Source of the DNA: an uncultured Chryseobacterium sp.
GTDB taxonomy: Bacteria > Bacteroidota > Bacteroidia > Flavobacteriales > Weeksellaceae
NCBI GenBank assembly: GCA_913775525.1
Contig: CAJYLH010000012.1
Location: 1-64,000, forward strand
DNA: 64,000 bases
Direction: 5' to 3'
The position numbers and the translations under genes were made by a program. Of this stretch, positions 37,359 to 46,040 are shown in pieces; positions within the stretch are counted from its first letter, which is position 1, and each line of letters begins with the position of its first letter. The notes under the pieces are model-generated. The model saw only the letters and a program-made list of their open reading frames with translations, made no database searches and was not told the DNA's origin.

Positions 37359-37425
37359 ATTAGAATATTATGTTAAAGCGTTATTAACATATTCAAAAAT
37401 CCAAAAAAAAACCTTTTTTTTGTAC

Positions 37426-37439
37426 TCACAAATTTGTGA
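37426..37439. promoter_or_regulatory. 14-bp palindrome, possible operator
   Basis: TCACAAATTTGTGA is a perfect palindrome 20 bases before the SRPBCC start. Its size suits a dimeric repressor, for example one of the MarR, ArsR or Crp type, but no binding protein is identified. Confidence 0.4.
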
Positions 37440-37459
37440 TTTTACACTATAACAATTAT

Positions 37460-37900
37460 ATGGAAACATTATCTTACATGATTATGATTGAATCTTCATT
37501 GCAGAAGATATGGAATGTGCTTTGGGGAGATGAAACGTATGGGCAATGGACTCAGTATTTTAACCCGGGATCAAAGGTTAAATCTGACTGGAAGATCGGA
37601 GGTAAAACATACTTCCTGAATGCACAAGGGAACGGATTGGTTTCTACGATAGGAAGTCTTCAGCAGCCGCACTACGTAGTATTTAAACATTTAGGCGTAT
37701 TGAAGGACGGGGTAGAAGATACGCAGAGCAGGGAAGTGAAAGAATGGAGTGGCTCATTCGAAAGGTATTTTCTTACAGAGTTTGGCGGAAAAACAAAACT
37801 TTATATTGAAGTCCAGGCAGAAAAGCACAGAAAAGAGGCGATGGATGCAGGTTTTACTAAGGGCCTTGAAACAGTAAAGCAATTGGCTGAAAAGTCTTAA
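37460..37900 (+). CDS. SRPBCC-family protein
   Basis: This 146-residue protein has the SRPBCC fold (SSLQKIWNVLWGDETYGQW near the start and the KGLETVKQLA helix at the end). It precedes a DoxX-like membrane protein by 15 bases, so the two form one transcript ended by the hairpin at 38373-38408. The ATG at 37460 is preferred to a GTG eight codons upstream, which overlaps the 14-bp palindrome. Confidence 0.82.
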   Translation: METLSYMIMIESSLQKIWNVLWGDETYGQWTQYFNPGSKVKSDWKIGGKTYFLNAQGNGLVSTIGSLQQPHYVVFKHLGVLKDGVEDTQSREVKEWSGSFERYFLTEFGGKTKLYIEVQAEKHRKEAMDAGFTKGLETVKQLAEKS

Positions 37901-37915
37901 AAATACCGTACGGCC

Positions 37916-38374
37916 ATGAAATTATTGCTGATCATGTTTACAGGCTTTGCCTTGTCACTGGTAGGGACAAGGATTTTTCAGGGTGAATGGAATGTTCTGT
38001 TTTCCGGGAATTTCGGGATGGCCGTGTTCCTTTTCTTTACCGGAGCAGCCCATTTCAGGTATCAGAAAGGAATGGCTATGATGATTCCGGATTTTATCCC
38101 GGCAAAAATATTCCTGGTCTATATAACCGGCCTGATTGAAATCGCAGCCGGCATCGGACTCCTGATTCTCTCAGTACGTGAACTGACTGCCATTCTGCTG
38201 ATCGTCTTTTTTGTTCTCGTATTTATCGCTAATATCAATTCATCAGGAAAAAGGGTTAACCTGTTCAAAGCAGATTATACCGGCCCTGGAATGAATTACC
38301 TGTACAGGAAAAGGCTACCGATGCAGCTTATCTTAATAGCCTGGACATGGTATTTCGGGATATACTTACACTAA
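37916..38374 (+). CDS. DoxX-like membrane protein
   Basis: The 152-residue protein has four membrane helices of the DoxX type (IPDFIPAKIFLVYITGLIEIAAGIGLL is split between helices two and three). DoxX-like proteins are small quinone- or thiol-linked membrane proteins of poorly known role. It is co-transcribed with the SRPBCC gene and followed by a terminator. Confidence 0.82.
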   Translation: MKLLLIMFTGFALSLVGTRIFQGEWNVLFSGNFGMAVFLFFTGAAHFRYQKGMAMMIPDFIPAKIFLVYITGLIEIAAGIGLLILSVRELTAILLIVFFVLVFIANINSSGKRVNLFKADYTGPGMNYLYRKRLPMQLILIAWTWYFGIYLH

Positions 38375-38409
38375 AAAATGCTTCACGAGTTATCGTGAGG
38401 CATTTTTTA
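38373..38409 (+). terminator. Terminator of the SRPBCC-DoxX unit
   Basis: Arms AAAATGCTTCACGA and TCGTGAGGCATTTT pair with one internal mismatch around a GTTA loop and are followed by T. Confidence 0.85.
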
Positions 38410-38515
38410 TTTGACAGGAATTTTTATAACAACACAGTTAGATATTCCTGTTCAATCAATCTTCTGTACTCTATTTACAATAACATCTTTTCATTCACAT
38501 ACAGCAGGTTCCGGA

Positions 38516-38546
38516 TTGTTGCGAAGCCTCAAAGTCTCCATCTTTG
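38516..38546 (+). promoter_or_regulatory. Promoter of the SDR gene
   Basis: TTG at 38516-38518 and CATCTTTG at 38539-38546 (one mismatch to TAnnTTTG) are separated by 20 bases. Confidence 0.5.
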
Positions 38547-38569
38547 CATCATAATTTAACTTAAAAACT

Positions 38570-39325
38570 ATGCAGAGATTTAAAAACAAATGTGCCCTGA
38601 TTACAGGCGGAACCAACGGAATGGGCTTTGCCACGGCAGAACAGTTCATCAGTGAAGGTGGAAGCGCGGTCATTACAGGAAGAAGCGAAAGGACCGTTAA
38701 TGAGGCAGTGAAAAACTTAGGAAACAGAGCATTCGGAATCGTTTCTGACGCGGGCAGCTATCAGGATCTGATCAAGCTGCAGCAGGAGGTCAGAAGATAT
38801 ACGGAAACCATAGATATGGTTTTCGCCAATGCCGGCTACGGAAAATTTGCACCTATAGAATCTGTTGATGAAGCACTTTTTGATGAATTGTTCAACATGC
38901 TGGTCAAAGGATCTTTCTTCACGGTACAGCAGGTACTGCCGCTGATGAAAAGTGGCGGATCGGTTATTTTCAATACCTCCATTGCGACCGAAATGTCAAT
39001 GCCTGATTTTTCTGTTTATTCAGCAGCAAAATCTGCCGTGCAGTCGTTCATCAAAAGTTTTGCTGCGGAACTCTCTGCCAGAGGAATCCGTGTCAATGGG
39101 GTAAGTCCGGGACATATAAAAACAAACATTTTCAATAATACCGGCCTGAATCCTGAGCAGATTAACGAGGCCGTTCATCATATTATTCCTGCTATCCCCT
39201 TTAAAAGGCTGGGAAACCCGTCGGAAATAGCCAGTGCTGTCCTTTTTCTTGCCTCCGGAGAAGCATCGTATATCCATGGTGCGGAACTTCGGGTAGATGC
39301 AGGAATTTCTGTGGTCAGTCATTAA
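38570..39325 (+). CDS. SDR-family oxidoreductase
   Basis: The 251-residue protein is a classical short-chain dehydrogenase with TGGTNGMG (cofactor), a NAGYG block and the YSAAK catalytic pair preceded by a Ser in FNTSIATEM. The C-terminus has the usual PSEIASAVLFLASGEASYI segment. It reduces or oxidises an unknown alcohol or ketone with NAD(P). The gene is transcribed alone and shares a bidirectional terminator with lipB. Confidence 0.93.
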   Translation: MQRFKNKCALITGGTNGMGFATAEQFISEGGSAVITGRSERTVNEAVKNLGNRAFGIVSDAGSYQDLIKLQQEVRRYTETIDMVFANAGYGKFAPIESVDEALFDELFNMLVKGSFFTVQQVLPLMKSGGSVIFNTSIATEMSMPDFSVYSAAKSAVQSFIKSFAAELSARGIRVNGVSPGHIKTNIFNNTGLNPEQINEAVHHIIPAIPFKRLGNPSEIASAVLFLASGEASYIHGAELRVDAGISVVSH

Positions 39326-39330
39326 AAAGC

Positions 39331-39362
39331 AAAACCATCACATGCCATGATGGGTTTTTACC
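39331..39362. terminator. Terminator between the SDR gene and lipB
   Basis: Arms CCATCA and TGATGG around a 7-base loop are flanked by A on the left and T on the right, so it can end transcripts from both sides, including the trp operon tail. Confidence 0.75.
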
Positions 39363-39395
39363 TATTGTTATAGCTGAAAGCGGATGATCCGGCAG

Positions 39396-40139
39396 CTAAT
39401 TTTCTTGTTTGCTATACATAATCAGTTCTGCTTCGAAAACTTCAGCAAAATGTTTTCTGACGGCAGATTTTACCTGTTCTTTTTCTTCAGGGGTAAGGTC
39501 CCGTTCCAGTTCTCTTTTCAGGGAAGTCACCTGCTTATCCTTGATGCCACATGGAATAATATATTCAAAATACCGCATATCGGGATCAACATTCAATGCA
39601 AAACCGTGCAGGGTAACCCAGCGTGATGCTTTAACGCCCATGGCGCAGATTTTCCGGGCATAAGGTTTTCCCACATCCAGCCATACACCGGTTTCACCTT
39701 TGGAGCGTTCCCCTTTCAGCCCGAACTCGGCGATGGTCCTGATGATCACTTCTTCCAGGTTCCTCATGTATAAGTGAATGTCTGTGAAGAAATTTTCAAG
39801 GTCTAAAATCGGATATCCTACCAGTTGCCCGTAACCGTGATAGGTAATATCTCCGCCACGGTTGGTTTTTACAAAAGTAGCCTCTATCTCTTTCAGCTGT
39901 TCCATTCCGGCAAGCATGTTTTCTTCATGACCACTTTTACCCAGGGTGTAGACATGCGGATGCTCTACAAAAAGCAGGTAATTGGATGTTGTATGATGCT
40001 GCTCCGGCGGTACATCACGGTTTGAGATCTTGGTATCGATGATGCTTTTCATCAGCTGTTCCTGATAATCCCACGCAGACTGATAATCTTTGGTGCCTAA
40101 ATCTTCAAACAATACTGCTTTGTTCTCATGTGTATTCAT
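39396..40139 (-). CDS. lipB: Octanoyl-[acyl-carrier-protein] transferase
   Basis: LipB moves octanoyl from acyl-carrier protein to the lipoyl domains of dehydrogenases and the glycine cleavage H-protein. The 247 residues carry RGGDITYHGYGQLVGYP (about 94-110), a lysine in ARKICAMG (K163) and the nucleophile C197 in IIPCGIKD. It lies 33 bases after trpA on the same strand, with no terminator between, so it is probably the last gene of the trp transcript. This is an unusual partnership, as the two pathways share no intermediate. Confidence 0.95.
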   Translation of the reverse strand: MNTHENKAVLFEDLGTKDYQSAWDYQEQLMKSIIDTKISNRDVPPEQHHTTSNYLLFVEHPHVYTLGKSGHEENMLAGMEQLKEIEATFVKTNRGGDITYHGYGQLVGYPILDLENFFTDIHLYMRNLEEVIIRTIAEFGLKGERSKGETGVWLDVGKPYARKICAMGVKASRWVTLHGFALNVDPDMRYFEYIIPCGIKDKQVTSLKRELERDLTPEEKEQVKSAVRKHFAEVFEAELIMYSKQEN

Positions 40140-40172
40140 ATCCCTGTATTGAAATACAAAGATAGTGAATTT

Positions 40173-40907
40173 TTAAGCTTTAACAGAGCGGATAAAGCGG
40201 GAGGCTTTGTCCTTCCAGTCGGTCTCCTGAAGCAGGATATTGACGAAAGCCGTACCTATAATTCCGCCGTCCGCGTGCCGGGTTACCCTTTCGAAGTCCT
40301 GTCTTGACTGGATACCGAAGCCGATCATCAGAGGATTGGTAAGCGGTAATGAAGCCAGGCCGGAAAGATAATCTTCATTGTTTACTTCAGTCTTCTGGCT
40401 GCCGGTGGTAGAGGATGAACTTACGGCATATAAAAATCCGGAACTCAGGGAATCCAGGTAGAGGATTCTTTCCGCAGACGTTTCAGGAGTGACCAGGAAT
40501 GTGAAGTTCAGACCGTATTTCCGCATGACTGGCCCGTAATTTTTTTCAAATTCAACCGGCGGCAGGTCCGGAATGATCAGCCCGGAAACTCCGCTTTCTG
40601 CACAGGCTGCACAGAACTTTTCAAATCCGAAGCTCAGCACAGGATTGATGTATCCCATCAGGATCACCGGAATCGTGATGTCGTCTTTAACGGATTTCAG
40701 CTGGGAAAACAGCTTTTCAAGCGTCATGCCGTTATGAAGGGCCCGCTCATGGGCCTGCTGGATCACAGGGCCATCCGCTACAGGATCGGAATATGGCATA
40801 CCGATTTCCATCATGTCCGCTCCGGACTCTTGGATCAGCTTCATAATATCTGCCGTATCTCCAGCTTCAGGAATACCGGCTGTAAAGTATATATTAAGTT
40901 TTTTCAT
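40173..40907 (-). CDS. trpA: Tryptophan synthase alpha subunit
   Basis: TrpA cleaves indole-3-glycerol phosphate to indole and glyceraldehyde-3-phosphate, and indole is channelled to TrpB. The 244 residues have the catalytic pair E34 (MEIGMPYS) and D45 (SDPVADG), equal to E49 and D60 of E. coli. The ATG at 40907-40905 is preferred to an upstream start that would add 21 residues and overlap trpB. The gap to trpB is 22 bases. Confidence 0.97.
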   Translation of the reverse strand: MKKLNIYFTAGIPEAGDTADIMKLIQESGADMMEIGMPYSDPVADGPVIQQAHERALHNGMTLEKLFSQLKSVKDDITIPVILMGYINPVLSFGFEKFCAACAESGVSGLIIPDLPPVEFEKNYGPVMRKYGLNFTFLVTPETSAERILYLDSLSSGFLYAVSSSSTTGSQKTEVNNEDYLSGLASLPLTNPLMIGFGIQSRQDFERVTRHADGGIIGTAFVNILLQETDWKDKASRFIRSVKA

Positions 40908-40929
40908 TTGAATAAAGAGGTAAGTTGGG

Positions 40930-42141
40930 TTAAAGTTGATCATGCAGATGCCCGTCCATATCCTGGACATTTTTTAAGTACGTTTCCATATCCTTGTCTC
41001 CGCGGCCGCTCAGGCAGATGACAACCACATCATCCGGTTTAAATGTTCTCTGATCCAGGACTGCCAGTGCATGAGCGCTTTCCAGTGCCGGGATAATACC
41101 TTCGGAGCGCGTCAGTGCAAAGGCGGACTGTAATGCCTCTTCATCCGTTATGCTGAAAAACTCCGCCCGCTTTTCATTGAACAGATGCGCGTGAAAAGGT
41201 CCGATACCCGGATAATCCAGCCCTGCGGAAATCGAGTGGGGCTCAATCACTTGTCCGTCTGCGGTCTGCATGACCAGGCTTTTGCTTCCGTGCAAAACCC
41301 CCAATGTTCCCAAAAATGTCGTTGCCGCCGTTTTCCCGGAATCGATACCTAAACCACCGGCTTCTGCGGCAATGAGTTGTACATCCTCTTCCTCCACAAA
41401 ATGGTAAAAAGCCCCGGCAGCATTGCTTCCGCCTCCTACACAGGCAATGACATAATCAGGATTCCGGTTTCCGGTCTGCTCATACAGCTGTTCGCGGATT
41501 TCTTTCGAGATAATACTCTGGAACCTGGCTACAAGATCCGGGAAAGGATGGGGACCCACCACACTTCCGATGACATAATGGGTCGTCACAGGATTACTGA
41601 TCCAGTCGCGCAGCGCTTCATTAACCGCATCTTTCAGTGTTTTGGAACCTGATGTGGCCGCCACTACTTTCGCACCCAGCATATTCATCCGGGCCACATT
41701 CGGTGCCTGTCGTTTGATGTCCACTTCTCCCATATAGACGATGCATTCCAGCCCAAGCAGGGCACAGGCAGTCGCAGTCGCTACCCCGTGCTGTCCGGCT
41801 CCGGTTTCGGCAATAATCCTGTTTTTTCCGAGTCTTTTGGCCAGTAAAACCTGTCCGAGCGCATTGTTGATCTTATGGGCCCCGGTATGGTTAAGGTCTT
41901 CCCGTTTCAGGTAAATCCGGGTATTGTATTTTTCACTTAGGTTTTTAGCAAAATACAGCGGTGTCGCACGCCCTACATAATTTTTAAGGAGCTCCTGGTA
42001 TTCCTGCTGGAAATCTTCAGATTCTATAATGGCTATATACTTCTTCTGGAGTTCCTCTACATTCGGATACAGCATTTCAGGGATGAATGCTCCGCCAAAT
42101 GCACCGTAATATCCGTTTTCGTCTGGATTTTTATATTTCAT
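40930..42141 (-). CDS. trpB: Tryptophan synthase beta subunit
   Basis: TrpB joins indole and serine to tryptophan with PLP. The 403 residues carry the PLP lysine K90 in [11 protein letters not shown]112 in the ETGAGQHG block and the GGGSNA phosphate loop. Its start overlaps the end of the GNAT gene by 11 bases, which points to translational coupling, and trpA follows after 22 bases. Confidence 0.98.
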   Translation of the reverse strand: MKYKNPDENGYYGAFGGAFIPEMLYPNVEELQKKYIAIIESEDFQQEYQELLKNYVGRATPLYFAKNLSEKYNTRIYLKREDLNHTGAHKINNALGQVLLAKRLGKNRIIAETGAGQHGVATATACALLGLECIVYMGEVDIKRQAPNVARMNMLGAKVVAATSGSKTLKDAVNEALRDWISNPVTTHYVIGSVVGPHPFPDLVARFQSIISKEIREQLYEQTGNRNPDYVIACVGGGSNAAGAFYHFVEEEDVQLIAAEAGGLGIDSGKTAATTFLGTLGVLHGSKSLVMQTADGQVIEPHSISAGLDYPGIGPFHAHLFNEKRAEFFSITDEEALQSAFALTRSEGIIPALESAHALAVLDQRTFKPDDVVVICLSGRGDKDMETYLKNVQDMDGHLHDQL

Positions 42142-42679
42142 TTTTTTGATCTTTTAAATAGGTTTTATTTTCAGGAAGCTGGCTTAATAATGTTGCTTTT
42201 TCATCGGATAAACTGAAGATCAAAATATCATCATCTTCAGAATCGATCCACGCTGTTCCTTCTTTTTCTTTAATAATCCTGGCCTGGTTATACAAAATTC
42301 TGATCTGACACTTTTCATAGAATGGACGTAATTCTGCCTTACAGGAACCAATAACTTCACTATCTCTTTCCTGAATGTGGTCCCTAAAACACCGGAGCAG
42401 TTTCCTGCCATACCCTTTATTCTTTTCTGATGAAACAAAACCGACTACCTCCTTAAAAGCGTATTCGTTATCATCGATGTCCAGAATGAAATCCATGTTC
42501 AGCCTCAGCACAGCAAGAATCTCATCATCTTCTACAAGAAAAGGAAATTCCGAGTTGCTGAATGCCGTCCGGAACTCATCTGTGGTCATGCCATTCCAAT
42601 GGGGTATATTCCAGAGTTTGAGGATATCTTCAATCTGTGCAGCAGTTACTTCATGAACGGTTTTGGTTTCATATTTCAT
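42131..42679 (-). CDS. GNAT-family acetyltransferase inside the trp operon
   Basis: This 182-residue protein has the GNAT acetyl-CoA site ([18 protein letters not shown], about 80-97). An acidic N-terminal half and a divergent C-terminal half follow. It lies between trpF and trpB on the same strand, and its last 11 bases overlap the trpB start, so it is translationally linked to trpB. Neither tryptophan synthesis nor a known protein modification needs an acetyltransferase here; it may modify a small amine or a protein. The function is unknown. Confidence 0.85.
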   Translation of the reverse strand: MKYETKTVHEVTAAQIEDILKLWNIPHWNGMTTDEFRTAFSNSEFPFLVEDDEILAVLRLNMDFILDIDDNEYAFKEVVGFVSSEKNKGYGRKLLRCFRDHIQERDSEVIGSCKAELRPFYEKCQIRILYNQARIIKEKEGTAWIDSEDDDILIFSLSDEKATLLSQLPENKTYLKDQKNEI

Positions 42680-42793
42680 TGTTCAGGCGAGTATTATTAT
42701 CATCTGATCGTATCGTTTTATCAAAATCAATGCTCGGAATACCTTTTCGTCAAATTGTTTTTTCTAAAGTAATGATGAATGCCTCTCGTTTTT

Positions 42794-43462
42794 TTAGCAG
42801 ATCTGATTTTTAAATTTTTTTATTTTTTCGATATCTTTGTCACCCGGTGACCGTTCAAATTTTGAATTGATATCAATAGCAAAAGGCTTATGGCTGATGG
42901 TATTGAGTCCACTTATGTTGTCTCCTGAAATTCCGCCGCTTAAAAAATAGGGAATCGGAATATCCAGGTTGTCAAGGAGATTCCAGTCAAAGCGTTCTCC
43001 CGTACCGCCGTATCCTTTGCTGTCCGTATCAAACAAAATATAATCCACATCGTTCTCAACAGTCCGGACCTGTTCCGAAATCTCTTCTGAATGCTGCTCT
43101 TTTGAAACAACATCCTGAAGACCGATTCTTACCGCCTTCATGATTTTAATTTTATGGCCTGCCTGTTTTCTGAGTCCGCAAATATAGGTCTGGTCTTCAT
43201 CTCCGTGCAGCTGGATCATGGTCAGGCCTGCTTTTTCGGCAACTTCCATAACTTTTTCAACTGATTCATTCACGAATACCCCGGTCTTGCCCGGATGGTC
43301 AATAGATTGAATATCGGCCAATGTCAGTGAATTCAGGACAAATCTGGGAGAACGCTCATAAAAGATGAATCCTATAAAGTCTACGTTCAGGTCAATCAGT
43401 TGCCGGATCTGTTCCTTTTGGGTCATGCCGCACACTTTCAGTGCCTGTATTCCATTCTTCAT
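42794..43462 (-). CDS. trpF: Phosphoribosylanthranilate isomerase
   Basis: TrpF isomerises N-(5-phosphoribosyl)anthranilate in the fourth step of the tryptophan pathway. The 222-residue barrel shows the catalytic cysteine C11 in LKVCGMT and the aspartate in LFDTDSKGYGGTG. It follows trpC after nine bases. The 114-base gap to the GNAT gene is the largest inside the operon, and could hold an internal promoter, although no full consensus is seen. Confidence 0.96.
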   Translation of the reverse strand: MKNGIQALKVCGMTQKEQIRQLIDLNVDFIGFIFYERSPRFVLNSLTLADIQSIDHPGKTGVFVNESVEKVMEVAEKAGLTMIQLHGDEDQTYICGLRKQAGHKIKIMKAVRIGLQDVVSKEQHSEEISEQVRTVENDVDYILFDTDSKGYGGTGERFDWNLLDNLDIPIPYFLSGGISGDNISGLNTISHKPFAIDINSKFERSPGDKDIEKIKKFKNQIC

Positions 43463-43471
43463 ATCCGTTCT

Positions 43472-44263
43472 TTATAAGCCATGTACATGGGAAGACTGGC
43501 TGACAAGATCTGCCAAAGCCTGTCCCGGATCGCTGTTTTTCATAAAATATTCGCCCATCAGGAAAGCATCAAAGCCCTGCTCTTTAAGGAACAGGAAATC
43601 CTTAACAGTATAAATACCGCTTTCCGCCACAGAAAGCACCTGTTCCGGAAGCATATCTTTAAGCCGTACAGAATGCTGCAGATCCACTTTAAAATCTTTC
43701 AGGTTCCTGTTATTGATACCTACCATGTCAATCGCGGACTGATAATGCTCAAGTTCAGTTTCGGTATGGATTTCCAGCAGGACTTCAAGGCCCAGTTCAT
43801 GGGATAATGCGGTGAATTCATTCACCTGTTCCGGTGAAAGGCATGCCGCAATCAGCAGCACGGCATCGGCACCAATGCTTTTAGCCTCATAAAACTGGTA
43901 TTCATCAATCATGAAATCTTTGCGCAGAACCGGAATATGGATGTGGTTTCTTACCTTCATAACATCATCCAGGCTCCCGCCGAAAAAATCATGATCGGTA
44001 AGGATGGAAACGCCTCCGGCTCCGGCACGCTCATAGCCTGAGACCACGTCTAAAGGAGCAGAACTATTGTTGATAATGCCTTTAGACGGTGACTGCCGCT
44101 TGAATTCTGCAATGATTCCGGTAGTATTTTCCAGGGAAGCCTTCATGGAAAGCGTTTTCCTGCCGAAAAACTCAGCATCTTTAAGCATAGCTAACGGCAC
44201 TTTGGATTTTGCCGATAACACTTCTTCTTTTTTCCTCTGTATGATTTGATCTAATATCGTCAT
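43472..44263 (-). CDS. trpC: Indole-3-glycerol phosphate synthase
   Basis: TrpC closes the indole ring. The 263 residues match the family length and show LRKDFM, the GADAVLLIA block, VGINNRNL and VAESGIY, which carry catalytic and phosphate-binding residues. The ATG at 44263-44261 is preferred to an upstream start adding 16 residues. It is not fused to TrpF here, unlike in E. coli. Confidence 0.97.
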   Translation of the reverse strand: MTILDQIIQRKKEEVLSAKSKVPLAMLKDAEFFGRKTLSMKASLENTTGIIAEFKRQSPSKGIINNSSAPLDVVSGYERAGAGGVSILTDHDFFGGSLDDVMKVRNHIHIPVLRKDFMIDEYQFYEAKSIGADAVLLIAACLSPEQVNEFTALSHELGLEVLLEIHTETELEHYQSAIDMVGINNRNLKDFKVDLQHSVRLKDMLPEQVLSVAESGIYTVKDFLFLKEQGFDAFLMGEYFMKNSDPGQALADLVSQSSHVHGL

Positions 44264-44338
44264 AATATGTTTTTTAGCTTTTATTAAGGAGTATTCGTGC
44301 TTGAGCATCATTCTTGATTAAACGGAGAAATCCCGGTT

Positions 44339-45325
44339 CTATTGAAGCAGCATTTCCAGGCTTTGCAGGGCTTTACCGCTCTTCAGACTATCCTCAGCAA
44401 GCAGGAGGCATTCTTTATAATCTCCGTATCGCTGGGTGTGCTGAAGTGCTACGGCAGCATTGGCCAGGACGACCGAATTCTGCTGTTCCGTCCCTTTCCC
44501 TTCCAGGATATTCCTGAATAATGCTGCTGTTTCCCTGATGGTTCCTCCTGCCTGGATGCTTTCCGGACTTACAGCATTGAAGCCGAGATCTTCAGCGGAA
44601 TACATTTCTTCGCCGTATTTGGTAATAATTTTGGTGTCCTGTGTAAGGCTGATTTCATCATATCCGTCCATGCCATGCACCAGGACAAATTCCCGGCTGT
44701 CTTTCTGCAACAGATATTGATATATCCTTGCAATCTCAAGGTTATACACACCGATTACGGAATATTGGGGCTTTGCAGGATTCACCAATGGTCCTAAAAG
44801 ATTGAAGAATGTACGCAGTCCCAGAGCTTTCCTTAAAGCTCCCACCGATTGCAGGGCAGGGTGGAAATAAGGCGCGTGCAGGAAGCAGATGTTGGCTTTC
44901 GCAAGGTCCTCGTTGAGTTCTTCTGAAGTCTTTTTAAACTGATAGCCAAGTTCTTCCAGCACATTGGAAGCACCTGTGGTGGTTGAAGCCCCGTAATTTC
45001 CATGCTTGGAAACTTTCTGTCCGGCCCCGGCTACAACAAAGCTGGCCAGGGTGGAGATGTTGATGGTATTTTTCCCGTCACCACCCGTTCCGACGATATC
45101 CAGCAAGCCGTCTTCTTCAAGGGTCACCGGAACTGCCATCTGTAAAAGCGCTTCCCGGAAGCCTTCCAGCTCCTGCAGGGTGATGCTGCGAAGCAGAAAG
45201 ACACTGATGAACGCTGTGATCTCAGCATCATTGAATTTATTATGGGCTATTTCAAGCATCATTGCTTTCGCTTCAGATTTGGACAGCGTATAATGGTTGA
45301 ACAGGTATTGCAGTATTTCTTTCAT
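44339..45325 (-). CDS. trpD: Anthranilate phosphoribosyltransferase
   Basis: TrpD attaches phosphoribose from PRPP to anthranilate. The 328 residues carry GTGGDGKNTINIST (PRPP and metal loop), KHGNYGASTTTGASNVLEELG and the NLLGPLVNP segment. It is a stand-alone TrpD, not fused to the TrpG glutaminase. Short gaps to trpG (34 bases) and trpC (75 bases) fit one transcript. Confidence 0.97.
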   Translation of the reverse strand: MKEILQYLFNHYTLSKSEAKAMMLEIAHNKFNDAEITAFISVFLLRSITLQELEGFREALLQMAVPVTLEEDGLLDIVGTGGDGKNTINISTLASFVVAGAGQKVSKHGNYGASTTTGASNVLEELGYQFKKTSEELNEDLAKANICFLHAPYFHPALQSVGALRKALGLRTFFNLLGPLVNPAKPQYSVIGVYNLEIARIYQYLLQKDSREFVLVHGMDGYDEISLTQDTKIITKYGEEMYSAEDLGFNAVSPESIQAGGTIRETAALFRNILEGKGTEQQNSVVLANAAVALQHTQRYGDYKECLLLAEDSLKSGKALQSLEMLLQ

Positions 45326-45359
45326 AACAGGATTCTGTAAAAATTAATCAGTCTGGGGT

Positions 45360-45974
45360 TTAGTGGAGAAGAAAGTTCCTGATGATGGTTTCTCCATCTG
45401 GTGTCAGGATGCTTTCGGGGTGGAACTGTACGCCATGCACATCATATGTTTTGTGTTGCAGAGCCATGATCATGCCGTCGTTATCCACAGCGGTAATTTC
45501 CAGTTCTTCTGGAAACCCTTCTGTGTCAACCGCCCAGCTGTGGTATCTCCCGACTTCCATTCCGGAAGCAAGGTCACGGAAAAGTTTTGTTTTTTCTTTG
45601 ACCAGGTTGGCCGGAGTAGAAACCCCGTGGAAGATCTCGGAAAGGTTGATCAGGGTTCCGCCGAACGCTTCTGCGATCGCCTGCTGTCCGAGGCATACGC
45701 CCAGGATGCTTTTGCTGGGAGCGTATTCCCGGATCAGGTCCAGCAGGATACCCGCTTCTTCCGGAATACCTGGGCCTGGCGAAAGAATAATTTTATCATA
45801 CTGTGCAATATCTTCCAGGGAGATCTCATCATTCCGCACCACATCCACTTTTCGGCCTAAGATCCTTTCTATGATCTGAACCAGGTTGTAGGTGAAACTG
45901 TCATAGTTGTCAAAGACCAGGATTTTTGCTTCGTGATCCGTATCGGATGGAGGTATGGGTAGGGTAGTATTCAT
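45360..45974 (-). CDS. trpG: Anthranilate synthase, glutaminase subunit
   Basis: TrpG supplies ammonia from glutamine to TrpE. The 204-residue class I amidotransferase carries the nucleophile C94 in LGVCLGQQAI and the H185/E187 pair in HGVQFHPES, with the LSPGPG loop at about 64-69. The first 15 residues are a short polar extension. In many bacteria TrpG also serves p-aminobenzoate synthesis; here its position implies tryptophan. Confidence 0.96.
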   Translation of the reverse strand: MNTTLPIPPSDTDHEAKILVFDNYDSFTYNLVQIIERILGRKVDVVRNDEISLEDIAQYDKIILSPGPGIPEEAGILLDLIREYAPSKSILGVCLGQQAIAEAFGGTLINLSEIFHGVSTPANLVKEKTKLFRDLASGMEVGRYHSWAVDTEGFPEELEITAVDNDGMIMALQHKTYDVHGVQFHPESILTPDGETIIRNFLLH

Positions 45975-46040
45975 TTTTAAGGGTGAGGTTAATTATTGTA
46001 TCAGGGGTAAATCTATCGGTTATAACTGGTTGGTTGTGGA

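Noticed and set aside
37369-37391. AT-only 8-bp inverted repeat TATGTTAA/TTAACATA
   Set aside because: An AT-only stem of this length is expected by chance in an AT-rich gap, and no T tail follows.
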